Positions 34,227 to 44,157 are shown, counted from the stretch's first letter. The stretch is DNA of 58,180 bases from DASRRB01 sp036732755 (GCA_036732755.1 DAINBU010000013.1:1-58180), one strand, 5' to 3'. Numbers and translations: made by a program. Notes: a model not told the origin generated them from the letters alone.

Positions 34227-37200
34227 CTACTTCTCCCCGAACTTCCCGAGCAGCGGCGTGAAGTAGCGGTAGTACACCTCGAGCATCAGGACGCACATCG
34301 AGGTGGAATACGACTTGTCGCTCTCGTCGTCCAGGGCGTAGGTCTTGGCGTACTCGTCGATCGCGTCCCACGAGCCGTCGTCGCGCTGGGCGGGCAGCAA
34401 CGTTGCCTTGAGGGACTCGTTCCAGGTGCGCCAAGGCTCGCCGCCGCGCGCGAAGAGGGCGAGGGTCGAGTAGTAGAGGAAGTAGACGTTGCCGGTGCCG
34501 CGCCGCACGAACGCGTCCTGGCCGCGGTAGCGGTACTCGGACGGCACGCGCTCGAGCACGTACTGCTCGGCGTTGCGCACGAACGGGTGGTCCTTCTCGC
34601 CGAGCAGCGTCAGCACGAACATCGCCGCCGGCGTCGAGGCGGGCAGCGTCCCGTAGCTGTTGTGCAGCCATTCGGGGCTGTGCGTGTAGCGGAAGCCGTT
34701 GTACTTCGGGTCGTAGCTGCGGATGAAGTACTGGCGCGCTGCGTCGAGCGCCTCCTGCGGCACCTCGACGCCGCCGACCTTCGCCGACTCGAGCGCCATC
34801 ACCTGCCACGCGCTCACCGACGCGCGCGGCCACGCGTCGACGCCCGGACCCTCCTTGTAGTAGTAGGTCCAGCCGCCTTCCTTGCGCGGGTCCCGGTTGC
34901 CCTGCTGCTGCATGTCGAGCAGATGGTTCAGGCCGCGCACCAGCGGATCGAGCAGCTTCGCGTCGTGCGTGATCGCATAACACTCGGCCAGCGCGTACGT
35001 CGCGATGCCGTGGCTGTAGGCGTCGCTGTTGCCGAAGTGGCCGCTCGCCGCGTCCTGGCGCGAGACGATCCACTCGAGCGCGCGCGCGACGTTCGAGGAG
35101 TACTCGCTGTTGGAGAGCTGGGTGTGGCCCGCGCCGAGGAAGGCGAGCACCGCGAGCCCCGTCTTGCCGACGCGCACGTCGCGGTACTTGCTGCCGTAGT
35201 CGATCTCGGCGGCGTCGCCGAAGAAGCCCTTGGGGCGCTGCACCTTCGCGATGTACTTGAGGCCCGCCTGCACCGCCCGCTCGGTCTCGACCGTCCCGCC
35301 GCCTTCCTTCAGGGCGACGCCTTTGGCTTCGCCGAAGCGCCGCTCGTAGAGGCGCGCCGAGCCCGACGGCTTCGGCGGCGCGGAGCCGCCCGCGCTGCCC
35401 TTCGCGAGCGACGACCCCGGCAGCGCCTCGCCCTTGGAGAGCGGCGCCGACTCGACCTCGCGCGCGCCGCCGGTCGAGAAGCTCGCGCGCGCCGGGCCCT
35501 GGCCGAGCCCGACCGCGCCGCCGCCCTTGGTCGCGCCGAGCGCGACGCTCGGCGTGAGGGCGAGCCCCGGCGCCGGCCCGCTGCCGGCGACCGGCGAAGC
35601 TCCGCCGCCGTTCTTCGAGTCGGGGCCGCGGTCGGCGTCGACGCGGTCGCTCGGCACGGTGAGCGACGTGCCGCCCGGCGCGGTCGCGCCCGCCGAGGCG
35701 GGCGCCGCATCGGCGAGCGGCGCCTGCCGGCCCGGCGCGCCGAAGCCCTCGCCCTGCGCGCCGGTCGCGCGCCCCGCGATCGGCGCGCTGCCGCTGCCGG
35801 CCGGGTCGCGCACCGGCTCGCTCGGCGAGTCGCCGGCGCTGCCGTGCACGTCGCCGCCGAAGTTCGCGCGCGACGGCGCGCTCGTCGCCGTGGTCGCGCC
35901 GCCCCCCGAACCGGCGGAGGGCGTCGCGAGTGCGGCCGGCCCGAGCGCGAGCGTCGGCGCCGCCGCGCCGCCCGTGCCGCCGCCGTCCTTCCCGTCGCCG
36001 CCGCCGACCGCGGCGTCGCCGTGCGGCGCGTTCATCGCGACCGCGGGCGCCGCGCGCTCGGCCTGCGCCGGCGCGACGTCGTTGCCGCCGCCGCGCGCGC
36101 CGAGTCGGCCGCTGCCGCCCGCGAGCTCGCTCGGCACCTCTTCGCGCACCGGTCCGGCGAGCGGCGAGCCGTCGGCCGGTCCGAGGTCGCGCACCGCGCC
36201 GCCGCTCGCGCCGGTGTCGGGGCCGGCGAGCGCCGCGTGGCTCGGCGCGGCCGCGACGCGCGCCGCGTCGCCGCTTTCACCGCTCCCGCCGCCGCCGCCG
36301 CTCGGCCGCAGGTCGGGGCTCGCCGGCAGCGCGCCGGCGCCCTCCTGCGTCACGCCCTCGAAGCGGTCGTCGGGGCCGAGCACCGCGATCACCGGCGTCG
36401 CGCCGCCGCGCCGCGCCTCGGTCGCCGGCGCGACCTCGTGCCCGCTGCGGCCGGGCGCCGCGGCCGCTTCCCCGCCGCCGCCGCCGCGCGCGCGCGGGGC
36501 GGGCGAGTTGCCGCGCTCGGGCATGGAGAGCTCGTCGCCGCTCCCCTCGCCGCCGCTGCCCGCGACGCGCACGTACTTGGGCGCCGCGTCGTCGCCGAGC
36601 GCCTTCGCGCTCGCCGCGACGGTCGCGCTCGCGAGCCCACCGTCGGCCGCGAGCGTCGGCGCCGCCGCGTCGCCGCCGAGCCGCTGGAACTTCTCCTCGG
36701 GACCGCGCAGCGGATCACCCGCGAGCGGCCGCGCCGCGGCGACGTTGCTCGGCCCGACGGAGTGCTCGCTCGCCATCGGGGCGGAGGAGGGCGCCGCCGA
36801 GGAGGTGCGCTCGAACTGTCCCGCCTCGCCCGGCGCCGCGTCGGCCGCCGCCGGCAGGAGCGACGCGTCGCGCGTGAGCGCGTGGGCGACCAGGCCCTCG
36901 CCGGCGCCCTCGCCGCTGCCGCCGACGTGGTCGCCGGTCGCGCGGTCGCTGAGCTGCGCCACCGCGTCGAGGACGCTGCCGAGGAGCTGCACCTCGTACT
37001 TGTCCTCGCCGGCCGGCTCGACGTCGGCCGGCTCGACGTCGACCTTGCGCGAATACCACAGGAAGAGCAGGTGGAGCAGCAGCGACGCCACCATGCACTT
37101 GTAGACGAGGTCGAGCGCCTCCCAGCGCCGCGCGAGCCATGCGAGCAGCGCGACCAGCACGAGCAGCGTGAGCACCGTGAAGTCGGCGAGCGTGAAGGCG

Positions 37201-38159
37201 TCCGCGTCGACCGGGAAGAGCTCGCGCGTGCGCGTCCGGTAGAGGTCCGGGGAGGTCGCGCCGTCGCGCACGCTCGAGAAGATCAGCGTGAAGCCGCCGT
37301 CGGCGAGCGTCGGCCCGGTGTCGTCGCCCGCGCCGTTCGGCGCGCCGAGGTCGTTGGGCGCCAGGAAATGGCCGTCCTTCCAGAGCGCGCGCCACAGGTC
37401 GTAGCCGCCGCGTCCGTCCGGCCGGTTCGAGGCGAAGACGACCACGCGGCCGTCGGGACTGAAGGTGGGCGTGCGCTCGTCGTAGGGGGACTGCAGCTCG
37501 CCGGCGATCTGCGGCGCCTCGAAGCCCTCCTCGCTGCGCTTCGCCGACCAGAGGTCGAAGCTCCCTTGTCCGTCGGCATCGCGGTTCGAGGAGAACCAGA
37601 GCTCGTCGCCGCGCCACGCCGGGTCGGCGTCGTCGACCGCGCTGTTGACCGACGCGCCGAGGTTCTCGGGCGGCTGGAAGCGGTCGTCGATCAGCCGCGA
37701 GCGCCAGAGGTCGAGTCCGCCGGAGCCGCCCGCGCGGTCGGAGGAGAAGTAGAGCCAGCCGTCGTGGAAGCAGGGCGCGAGCTCGCGCGCGGGCGTGTCG
37801 AGCTCGCGGATCGGGCGCGTCGCGTAGCTGCCGCCGGGTTCCGGCGTCGCGACCCACAGCTCGCCGCCGCCCGCCGTCTCCTCGCTCGCGCCGACCACGA
37901 AGTAGACGCGGCCGCTCGCGACGTCGATCGAGGGGCGCGTCTCCCCGGCGCCGGTGTGCAGCCCGCCGCCGAGCGGCGCCGGCTGCTCCCAGCGCGCGAG
38001 GCGCAGCTCGTCGCGCGTGCGCATCGCGGAGAGGAACTGCTCGCCGTCGGTGAAGCCGTCGCCGCGCGGGAGACGGGGACGCAGCACGATCCACGTCGCG
38101 AAGGCGCCGATCGCCACCAGCGACGCGCAGACGACCGTGTTCTTGAGGAGGTGCTGCAC
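34227..38159 (-). CDS. PD40 repeat/transmembrane/alpha-alpha toroid giant protein
   Basis: A 1,310-residue protein in four parts. First is an N-terminal membrane anchor (7-27). Second is a TolB/PD40 propeller-like region (about 40-310, blades like YFSSDRAGGSGGLDLW and VVVFASNRPDGRGGYDLW). Third are two membrane helices (about 327-345 and 356-370) leading into some 560 residues of Ala/Gly/Pro/Ser low complexity. Last is a C-terminal alpha/alpha toroid (about 955-1310) of the squalene-cyclase/prenyltransferase-repeat type, with motifs such as GKTGLAVLAFLGAG and QRDDGSWD. No cyclase catalytic DxDD was seen, so the toroid is probably a binding domain. It uses a GTG start and lies directly after ExbD, ExbB and a TPR protein, implying an energised envelope complex. 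Confidence 0.8.
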   Translation of the reverse strand: MQHLLKNTVVCASLVAIGAFATWIVLRPRLPRGDGFTDGEQFLSAMRTRDELRLARWEQPAPLGGGLHTGAGETRPSIDVASGRVYFVVGASEETAGGGELWVATPEPGGSYATRPIRELDTPARELAPCFHDGWLYFSSDRAGGSGGLDLWRSRLIDDRFQPPENLGASVNSAVDDADPAWRGDELWFSSNRDADGQGSFDLWSAKRSEEGFEAPQIAGELQSPYDERTPTFSPDGRVVVFASNRPDGRGGYDLWRALWKDGHFLAPNDLGAPNGAGDDTGPTLADGGFTLIFSSVRDGATSPDLYRTRTRELFPVDADAFTLADFTVLTLLVLVALLAWLARRWEALDLVYKCMVASLLLHLLFLWYSRKVDVEPADVEPAGEDKYEVQLLGSVLDAVAQLSDRATGDHVGGSGEGAGEGLVAHALTRDASLLPAAADAAPGEAGQFERTSSAAPSSAPMASEHSVGPSNVAAARPLAGDPLRGPEEKFQRLGGDAAAPTLAADGGLASATVAASAKALGDDAAPKYVRVAGSGGEGSGDELSMPERGNSPAPRARGGGGGEAAAAPGRSGHEVAPATEARRGGATPVIAVLGPDDRFEGVTQEGAGALPASPDLRPSGGGGGSGESGDAARVAAAPSHAALAGPDTGASGGAVRDLGPADGSPLAGPVREEVPSELAGGSGRLGARGGGNDVAPAQAERAAPAVAMNAPHGDAAVGGGDGKDGGGTGGAAAPTLALGPAALATPSAGSGGGATTATSAPSRANFGGDVHGSAGDSPSEPVRDPAGSGSAPIAGRATGAQGEGFGAPGRQAPLADAAPASAGATAPGGTSLTVPSDRVDADRGPDSKNGGGASPVAGSGPAPGLALTPSVALGATKGGGAVGLGQGPARASFSTGGAREVESAPLSKGEALPGSSLAKGSAGGSAPPKPSGSARLYERRFGEAKGVALKEGGGTVETERAVQAGLKYIAKVQRPKGFFGDAAEIDYGSKYRDVRVGKTGLAVLAFLGAGHTQLSNSEYSSNVARALEWIVSRQDAASGHFGNSDAYSHGIATYALAECYAITHDAKLLDPLVRGLNHLLDMQQQGNRDPRKEGGWTYYYKEGPGVDAWPRASVSAWQVMALESAKVGGVEVPQEALDAARQYFIRSYDPKYNGFRYTHSPEWLHNSYGTLPASTPAAMFVLTLLGEKDHPFVRNAEQYVLERVPSEYRYRGQDAFVRRGTGNVYFLYYSTLALFARGGEPWRTWNESLKATLLPAQRDDGSWDAIDEYAKTYALDDESDKSYSTSMCVLMLEVYYRYFTPLLGKFGEK

Positions 38160-38198
38160 CGTGATTCGCTCAAGGAGCGCGGGACGTCGCGCGCCGCG

Positions 38199-38688
38199 TC
38201 ACTTTCCGGCGCCGACCGGCGGCCGGCTGCCGTCGTCCAGGATCCCGACCGCCACGCGCTTGAGCTGGGCGCGGCTGCACGCGTCCATGGCGCGCACCGC
38301 GTTCTGGAACTCGGTGCCGCGGTCGCCGCGGATGGTGATCGGCGTGTTCTTGTCGGCGAGCGCGACCTGCCTCAGGTGCGCGACCAGGCCGTCCATGTCG
38401 AGGATGCGGTCGCCGACCTTCATGCGGCCGTCCGCCATCACGTTGATGGTCACTTCCTTCGTCTCGAGGCTCTCGGCGCGACCCGACTTCGCCTCGGGGA
38501 GGTTCACGTCGAGCGCCTTCTCCGAGTCCTTGAAGGTCGTCGCGAGCACGAAGGAAGCGGGATGACCGCCGGCGTCCGTCCTCGAGANNNNNNNNNNAGA
38601 AGAGGTTGAGGAAGAGCAGGCAGTCGATGATCGGGGTCAGGTTGAAGCCGATCTCCTCGTCGAATTCGCTGGGCCGGCGGACGCGCAT
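38199..38688 (-). CDS. ExbD/TolR-like protein, interrupted by an assembly gap
   Basis: The N-terminus (start 38688) reads EEIGFNLTPIIDCLLFLNLF, the single helix of ExbD/TolR with its proton-path Asp. After the N-run (38588-38597) the frame resumes with FVLATTFKDSEKALDVNLPE and the periplasmic domain (TPITIRGDRGTEFQNAVRAM), ending at 38199. The two halves are out of frame by one base and about 11 unexpected residues follow the gap. The join, not the gene, is therefore probably broken. ExbD works with ExbB to convert proton-motive force into motion of periplasmic partners. ExbB ends 1 bp upstream. Confidence 0.8.
38588..38597. other. Assembly gap (10 N)
   Basis: Exactly ten N, the usual placeholder for a scaffold join of unknown size. 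It falls inside the ExbD helix and shifts the frame. Sequence just on its low-coordinate side (about 38550-38587) does not fit an ExbD protein and may be a misjoined contig end. Confidence 0.95.
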
Positions 38689-38689
38689 G

Positions 38690-39385
38690 TCAGGCCGCCT
38701 CGAGCTGCGAGCTCTTGCGGTCGTCGAGCTTGCGGCCGACCACCTCGGCGAAGACGATCTCGAGCTCGCCCGCGAAGCGCTCGACCTTGGAGCGCAGCCA
38801 GTAGTAGGCGACCTGCGCCGGGATCGCGACGCACAGGCCGGCCGCCGTCGCGACGAGCGCCTGCGAGATGCCGGCCGCCAGCATCTCGGGCTTGCCCATG
38901 CCCTTCTGCAGCGACAGCACCTGGAACGCGTCGATGATGCCGATCACGGTGCCGAGCAGCCCGAGCAGCGGCGCGATCGCGGTGATGACGGCGAACGGCC
39001 GCAGTCTCCGCGTCATCATGCCGATCTCGCGCGCGCTCGCGGTCTCGGCGGCGTGCTCGACGTCGAGGCGCGGCTCGTCGAAGCGGCGCAGCGCCGCGGC
39101 GAAGACGCGCGCGATCGCCACCTTGGGGCGGGCCTCGCAGTAGGCGAGCGCCTGCGCCGGGCCCGACTCCATCGCGCCGGTGATCCCCTCCTTGAAGGTC
39201 GCGGGCACGAGCCGCGCGGAGGAGAGCGCGCCGAGCCGCTCGATGAAGTAGCCGACCGCGATGATCGAGCAGATGCCGATCGGGACCATGATCGGCCCGC
39301 CGGCGATCAGCATCTCGTAGAGGTTGGAGAGCGGCTTCGTCATCGGCGCGGTCTGCAGCAGCGTCAACAGTTCGATTCCGTACAT
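38690..39385 (-). CDS. MotA/TolQ/ExbB-type proton channel protein
   Basis: A 231-residue protein with three membrane helices (about residues 27-48, 130-155 and 175-195). It has the conserved family core LRPFAVITAIAPLLGLLGTVIGII and the following LVATAAGLCVAIPAQVAYY. It forms the proton channel with ExbD, encoded 1 bp downstream, and powers trans-periplasmic work. The ATG at 39385 is used. A TPR protein gene ends 55 bp upstream on the same strand and the PD40/toroid gene follows ExbD, giving a four-gene unit. Confidence 0.92.
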   Translation of the reverse strand: MYGIELLTLLQTAPMTKPLSNLYEMLIAGGPIMVPIGICSIIAVGYFIERLGALSSARLVPATFKEGITGAMESGPAQALAYCEARPKVAIARVFAAALRRFDEPRLDVEHAAETASAREIGMMTRRLRPFAVITAIAPLLGLLGTVIGIIDAFQVLSLQKGMGKPEMLAAGISQALVATAAGLCVAIPAQVAYYWLRSKVERFAGELEIVFAEVVGRKLDDRKSSQLEAA

Positions 39386-39440
39386 CGGTGGGTCCTTCCG
39401 GAGCGGGCGCGGTGGCGCCGGCCCTGCGATCGGGGAACGG

Positions 39441-42400
39441 TCAGAAGCTCTTGTTGGCCTCGAGCTCGGCGAGGCGCGCCTTCGCGAGCTTCGCCTCCGG
39501 CGTCTTGCCGTGCTGATCGAGCAGTTCGTGATAGCGCGCCCGGGCCTTCTCTTTGTCGCCCAACTGCTCCAGGCACTGCCCCGCGAGCCAGAGGCTGCGC
39601 GCCACCTCGGGCTCGCTCGAGAAGAGGAGCGAAACTTTCAGGAATTCGCCCAGCGCATCGTCGTTGCGCCCCTGGGCGACGAGCGTCTCGCCGCGCCCGA
39701 GGTGGGCGCGCGCCGCGAGCACGCCGCGGTCGGCCGCGATCACCGCGTCGAAGCGCGCGAGCGCGTCGTTGGTGCGCTTCGCGGCGAGCAGCGCGCGGCC
39801 GCGCCAGAGGTCGGCTTCGGCCTGCAGCTCGAACTGCGGGAACTCCCGGCCGAGCGTCGCGAGCGCGTCGAGGCTCTCGTCGAAGCGGCGCAGCTCGCCG
39901 AAGCAGAGCCCGGCGCGGAAGAGGCCGTGCGCGCGGTGGTCGTGCTTGGGCCAGCCCTTCAGGAACTCGCCGAGCGGCGCGACCGCCGCCTCGAACTGCC
40001 CCGCGCGGTAGAGCGATTCGCCGGCGAGGTAGAGCGACTCGCCGCACAGCGGGCTCTTGGCGTACTTGACCGGCACCTGCGCGAAGAGCGCGGCCGCCTC
40101 CTTCCACTCCTGCTTCTGGAAGCGGCACCAGCCCGACTTGTAGAGCGCGGCGTCGCCGACGCGCGAGCCCTCGGCGCCTTCCGCCTTCGCGTAGCTCGCG
40201 AGCGCGCCGTCGAAGTCGCCGGTGACGTAGAGCTGCTCGCCGAGCTCGAAGGCGGCCTCGCCGGCGAAGCTGCTGCCGGTGAAGTCGCGCCCGAACTGCG
40301 CGGTCAGCTCCTTCAGCTGCGGGTCGTTCGACTTCTGGGCGAGGAGCACGCGCTGCCACGCCATGCGGTCGCGCCCCGAGAACTTCGGGAAGCGCTGCAG
40401 CGCCTCGGTCAAGAGCGCGCCGCCCGCCTTGGGGTCGCCCGCCTCGTCGAGCGCGAGCGCGGCGACGATCGCCGCCTCGGCGGAGCGGTCGGAGTCGGGC
40501 GCGACCTCGAGCATGCGTCGCCACGCCGCCTGCGCGAGCGGGCCGTCCTTCTTCGCGCGCGCGACGCTCACCTGCAGCTCGAGCGCGGCGGAGCCGATCT
40601 CCTTGGGGAGCTTCTGCTTCTCGGTGTCGGTCGCGAGCAGCTTCTGGAGCGACTTCGCGGAGTCGTCGGCGCGCTGCAGCCCGAAGAAGGACCACGCCTG
40701 CGCGTAGAGCGCGGAGCGCTGCGTCTCGAGCGGCGCGTCGGCGGCGAGGGCCGGCGCGAGCGTCTGCAGCGCCTCCTCGTGCTTGCCGGCGTTGGCGAGC
40801 AGCTCGGCGTTCTCGAGCGCGGCGCGGCGCGAGATCGACGGATCGGTCTTCCCGCCGCCCTGCGCGAGGCGCGTGAGCAGTCGCGCGGCGTCGTCGCCCT
40901 TGTTCAGGAGCTTCTTCGCCTGGGCGAGGTCGTAGCGCGCGTCGTCGGCGTAGAGGCTCTTGGGGTAGTGCTGCAGGTGGCCTTCGAGCGTCAGCTCGGC
41001 CGCGGCCGGGTCGCCGCCGCGCAGCTGCGAGCGGCCCGCCATGAACGACGCCTCGGCGGCGCGCTCGTCCTCCGGCCAGGCGCGCGCCACCTTCTCGAAG
41101 CGCGCAGCCGCCTCCTTCCACTTCTCGAGGCGGTAGAGGCACCAGCCGGCGCGCGAGAGCGCGCGCGGCGCGACGCCCGCCTTGGCGTCCTCGCTGCCCG
41201 CCGCTGCGGCCGCGGAAGCGGCCGCGCCAACTTGCGCCGCGCCGTCCTGCGCCGCGAGCTCGAAGGGCGTCAGCGCGTCGGCCCACTTCTTCTGGGCGAA
41301 GAGCGACTCGCCGAGCACGAGGTTCACCGCCGCGACGTGCTTGCCCTTCGGGAAGGCGGCGAGGCACTCGCGGGCGCGCGCCGTGGCGCCGGCGTGGTCG
41401 CCGCCGTTGAGAGCCGCGACCGCCGCCGAATAGGAGGCGTCCTCGTTCCCGCCCGCCGCCTTCGTGTAGGCCTCCTTCGCCTCGTCGAAGCGGCCGGCGT
41501 CGAAGAGCGCGTCGGCGCGCGCGTGCGCGAGGCGCGTCGCGACCTCGCCCTGCGGCTTCGCGGCGAGCCCGCGCTCGAAGAAGACGAGCGCCTTCGCCGG
41601 GCCGCCCTTCTTGCGCTCGACCAGGCCGCGCCAGTAGCACGCCTCCGCCGTGTGGGGCTCGCTCTTGCCGGCGAGCAGCCGGTCGAGCACCGCGCCCGCG
41701 TCGTCGTCGCGGCCGAGCCGCTGCAAGTGGATGCCGGCGTGGAGGCGCGCCTCGGCGAGCAGCGGCGAGTCGGGCGTCGCCTGCTCGAGCCGCAGGAAGT
41801 GCTGTGCCGCCTGCGCGTCGTCCTTCGAATCGGCGGCGGCGAAGCCCGCGCCCGAGAGCGCGTCGTCGTACCACTCGCCTTGCGGCACCTTCTGGAAGGC
41901 GGCGAGCGCCTCGGCCGGCTTGCCGTCGCGCAGGTAGCACTCGCCGAGGAGGAACTGCATCTCCGCGACGGCCGCGTCCTTGGGGTGGCGCTGCAGGAAG
42001 AGCTGGAGCGAGTCGACCGCCGGTACGAACTCGCCCGCCTTGTAGAGCGACCAGCACAGCCCGTAGAGGGCGCCACGCGCATACTCCGATTTCTCGTTCT
42101 TGACGGTGGCGGCGTACGCCTTGGCGGCCGCGGGGAACTCGTTCAGCTTGAAGTGCGCCTCGCCCGCGAAGTACGCGGCGGCCGGCGCGAGGTAGTGATC
42201 ACCAGCGCGCGCAGCGATCTGGTCGAAGCGGCGCGCCGCCTCCGCGGTCTGTCCGAGCTCGAGCGCGCACTGGCCGAGGCGGAAGCTCACCTCGAAGGCG
42301 AACTCGAATCCCTGGGGCGTCGGCTCGAGCTTCCCGAGCTCGGTGCGCGCCGGCTCGAACTTCTTCTGCTCGAAGAGCGACTGGCCGAAGCGGTATCGGA

Positions 42401-42659
42401 CGAGCGGGACCCGCGGATGATCGGGGTGCGCCTGGAGGAACTTCTTCGCCTCGGTGATGACGAGCTCGTGGAAGCCCTTCTCGAAGAGGCCGGCGATGTA
42501 GTTGTATTCGTCGTTGCCGGCGGAGTCCTGGGCGTTCTTCGCCTGGACGAGGAAGGGGGCGGCGACGGGGATGGCCGGGGCGGACGCTCGGGACGGCGGG
42601 GCGACGACGAAGATCCCCGCGAGTCCGAGCCCCGCGACGAGGGGGCCCTGGAACGGCAT
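39441..42659 (-). CDS. Large periplasmic TPR protein
   Basis: The ATG at 42659 follows AAAAGGGA on the minus strand and gives a signal peptide (GLAGIFVVAPPSRASA). An upstream GTG-type start would spoil it. The 1,072-residue product is nearly all TPR-like helix pairs (for example FEKGFHELVITEAKKFLQAH, then YLRDGKPAEALAAFQKVP), rich in Ala, Lys and Glu. It heads the minus-strand cluster with ExbB, ExbD and the PD40/toroid protein, and may act like YbgF/CpoB next to TolQR, linking the motor to envelope targets. That role is inferred from context only. Confidence 0.82.
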   Translation of the reverse strand: MPFQGPLVAGLGLAGIFVVAPPSRASAPAIPVAAPFLVQAKNAQDSAGNDEYNYIAGLFEKGFHELVITEAKKFLQAHPDHPRVPLVRYRFGQSLFEQKKFEPARTELGKLEPTPQGFEFAFEVSFRLGQCALELGQTAEAARRFDQIAARAGDHYLAPAAAYFAGEAHFKLNEFPAAAKAYAATVKNEKSEYARGALYGLCWSLYKAGEFVPAVDSLQLFLQRHPKDAAVAEMQFLLGECYLRDGKPAEALAAFQKVPQGEWYDDALSGAGFAAADSKDDAQAAQHFLRLEQATPDSPLLAEARLHAGIHLQRLGRDDDAGAVLDRLLAGKSEPHTAEACYWRGLVERKKGGPAKALVFFERGLAAKPQGEVATRLAHARADALFDAGRFDEAKEAYTKAAGGNEDASYSAAVAALNGGDHAGATARARECLAAFPKGKHVAAVNLVLGESLFAQKKWADALTPFELAAQDGAAQVGAAASAAAAAGSEDAKAGVAPRALSRAGWCLYRLEKWKEAAARFEKVARAWPEDERAAEASFMAGRSQLRGGDPAAAELTLEGHLQHYPKSLYADDARYDLAQAKKLLNKGDDAARLLTRLAQGGGKTDPSISRRAALENAELLANAGKHEEALQTLAPALAADAPLETQRSALYAQAWSFFGLQRADDSAKSLQKLLATDTEKQKLPKEIGSAALELQVSVARAKKDGPLAQAAWRRMLEVAPDSDRSAEAAIVAALALDEAGDPKAGGALLTEALQRFPKFSGRDRMAWQRVLLAQKSNDPQLKELTAQFGRDFTGSSFAGEAAFELGEQLYVTGDFDGALASYAKAEGAEGSRVGDAALYKSGWCRFQKQEWKEAAALFAQVPVKYAKSPLCGESLYLAGESLYRAGQFEAAVAPLGEFLKGWPKHDHRAHGLFRAGLCFGELRRFDESLDALATLGREFPQFELQAEADLWRGRALLAAKRTNDALARFDAVIAADRGVLAARAHLGRGETLVAQGRNDDALGEFLKVSLLFSSEPEVARSLWLAGQCLEQLGDKEKARARYHELLDQHGKTPEAKLAKARLAELEANKSF

Positions 42660-42889
42660 GGTTCGATCCCTTTTGACGGACAGCACGCGGGCGGTAGCCA
42701 GCAACCGCGCCCCTGGCGCGAGCGGGCGCGCACTCTACCGGTCGTTGCGGGCCCGCGTTGGGCGGGAAGTCCGAAAGATGTAGGGGACTAGCGCGCGACG
42801 CGTGACGGTGCGCGCGGAGAGGGTTGCGAACGATCGACGAGGAAGAGGATTCGCGACGTCGCGGCGCCCTTGCCCCTCGTCCAACGGCG

Positions 42890-43936
42890 TCACGGGCGGT
42901 CCGCGATCTTCGCCCGCAGCTCCTCGACCTCCTTCTTCAGGCGAGTGAGCTCGCGCAGCGCCTCGGGCAGCTTCGAAATCCCCGCGAGCTCGCGCATCGC
43001 GACGCCGCGCTCCTTCGCCCAGAAGCCGAAGTAGTCGCCCGGCTCCTCGATCGTGCCGGCGACGCCGGAGCGCGCGGCGAGGCGCACGTTGCTCGCGACC
43101 TTCACGTGGTCGGCGACGCCGACCTGGCCGCCGAGGAGGCAGTTCTCTCCGATCTCGGAGCTGCCGGCGACGCCGGTGTGCGCGGCCATGATCGTGCGCG
43201 CGCCGACGACGACGTTGTGGCCGAGGTGGACGTGGCTGTCGAGCTTGGCGTCGTCGCCGACCTTCGAATCGCCGAAGCGCGCGCGGTCGATCGTCGTCCC
43301 GTTGCCGACGTGGACGCGGTTGCCCAGGACGACGCGACCGAGGTGGCGCAGGCGGACCGGCCCGCGCGGGCCGAAGCCGAAGCCGAAACCCTCGCCCCCG
43401 ACCACGGCGCCGTGGCCGATGACGCACTCGTCGCCGAGCGTGGCGCACGCCGCGACGACGGCGTGCGACTGGATCCGGCAGCGCGCGCCGACGACGGCGC
43501 CCCCCTCGACGACCGCGAGCGGCTCGAGCTGCGTCCCGGCGCCGATCTTCGCGCCGGCGCCGATGACGGCGTAGGCGCCGATCGCGACGTCCGCGCCGAC
43601 GATCGCGCTTGCGTCGACCACCGCCGTCGGGTGGGGCCCCGCGGCGGGCCACGGCAGTTTCCACAGCCCGAGCTTCTCGATCACCTGGTTCTGCGCGATC
43701 TGCGGGAAGCCGACGACGATCTTCGGGCGAGCGATCTGCTCGGCGAGCTTCTGCGGCACGAGCAGCGCCGCCGCCTTCGAGGCCAGCGCCTGCGCGAGGA
43801 AGCGCGCGTCGTCGAGCGCCGCGATCTGATCCGGCCGCGCCTCCTCGATCGGCCCGACGCCGTGGATCACCGCCGCGCCGTCGCCTTCGAGCTTGCCGCC
43901 GACGAGGGCGGCGATTTCCTGGAGGGTCATGGACAT
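42890..43936 (-). CDS. lpxD: UDP-3-O-acylglucosamine N-acyltransferase LpxD
   Basis: A 348-residue enzyme adding the second acyl chain to UDP-3-O-acylglucosamine in lipid A synthesis. The N-terminal substrate-binding domain (about 1-105) precedes a left-handed beta helix of hexapeptide repeats (VVGADVAIGAYAVIGAGAKI and onward). The active His lies in HLGHNVVVGA, as in known LpxD. A C-terminal helix (LTRLKKEVEELRAK) is typical. The ATG at 43936 has GGAGAG 6 bp upstream. No other lpx gene is in the window. It implies an outer membrane with lipid A or a related lipid. Confidence 0.93.
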   Translation of the reverse strand: MSMTLQEIAALVGGKLEGDGAAVIHGVGPIEEARPDQIAALDDARFLAQALASKAAALLVPQKLAEQIARPKIVVGFPQIAQNQVIEKLGLWKLPWPAAGPHPTAVVDASAIVGADVAIGAYAVIGAGAKIGAGTQLEPLAVVEGGAVVGARCRIQSHAVVAACATLGDECVIGHGAVVGGEGFGFGFGPRGPVRLRHLGRVVLGNRVHVGNGTTIDRARFGDSKVGDDAKLDSHVHLGHNVVVGARTIMAAHTGVAGSSEIGENCLLGGQVGVADHVKVASNVRLAARSGVAGTIEEPGDYFGFWAKERGVAMRELAGISKLPEALRELTRLKKEVEELRAKIADRP

Positions 43937-44157
43937 CGCGTCTCTCCGCACCGAAGAAGCCAGGGATTCTGCCTGCAGTGCCGAGCCGCGCGAACTCGAT
44001 TAAATCGACCCGCGGAGGAGTCGAGCTTCGTCGCGGCGAAGCGGCCGATGGGCGCAATCGTGCGAGAGGCTCTTGCACCATTGCGGAGCCATGACGGCAT
44101 CGATCGGATGGCTGCCTGCGTTGACTCCGTCTCCGACGGCGGATAGGAACTCGCCCC

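Noticed and set aside
34122..38609. 1,495-codon plus-strand frame opposite the PD40/toroid gene
   Set aside because: Arg/Ala-rich composition without domains, antisense to a well-supported gene and crossing the N gap.
39324..42791. 1,155-codon plus-strand frame opposite the TPR gene
   Set aside because: Composition is that of an antisense shadow; the minus-strand TPR protein has a signal peptide and regular repeats.
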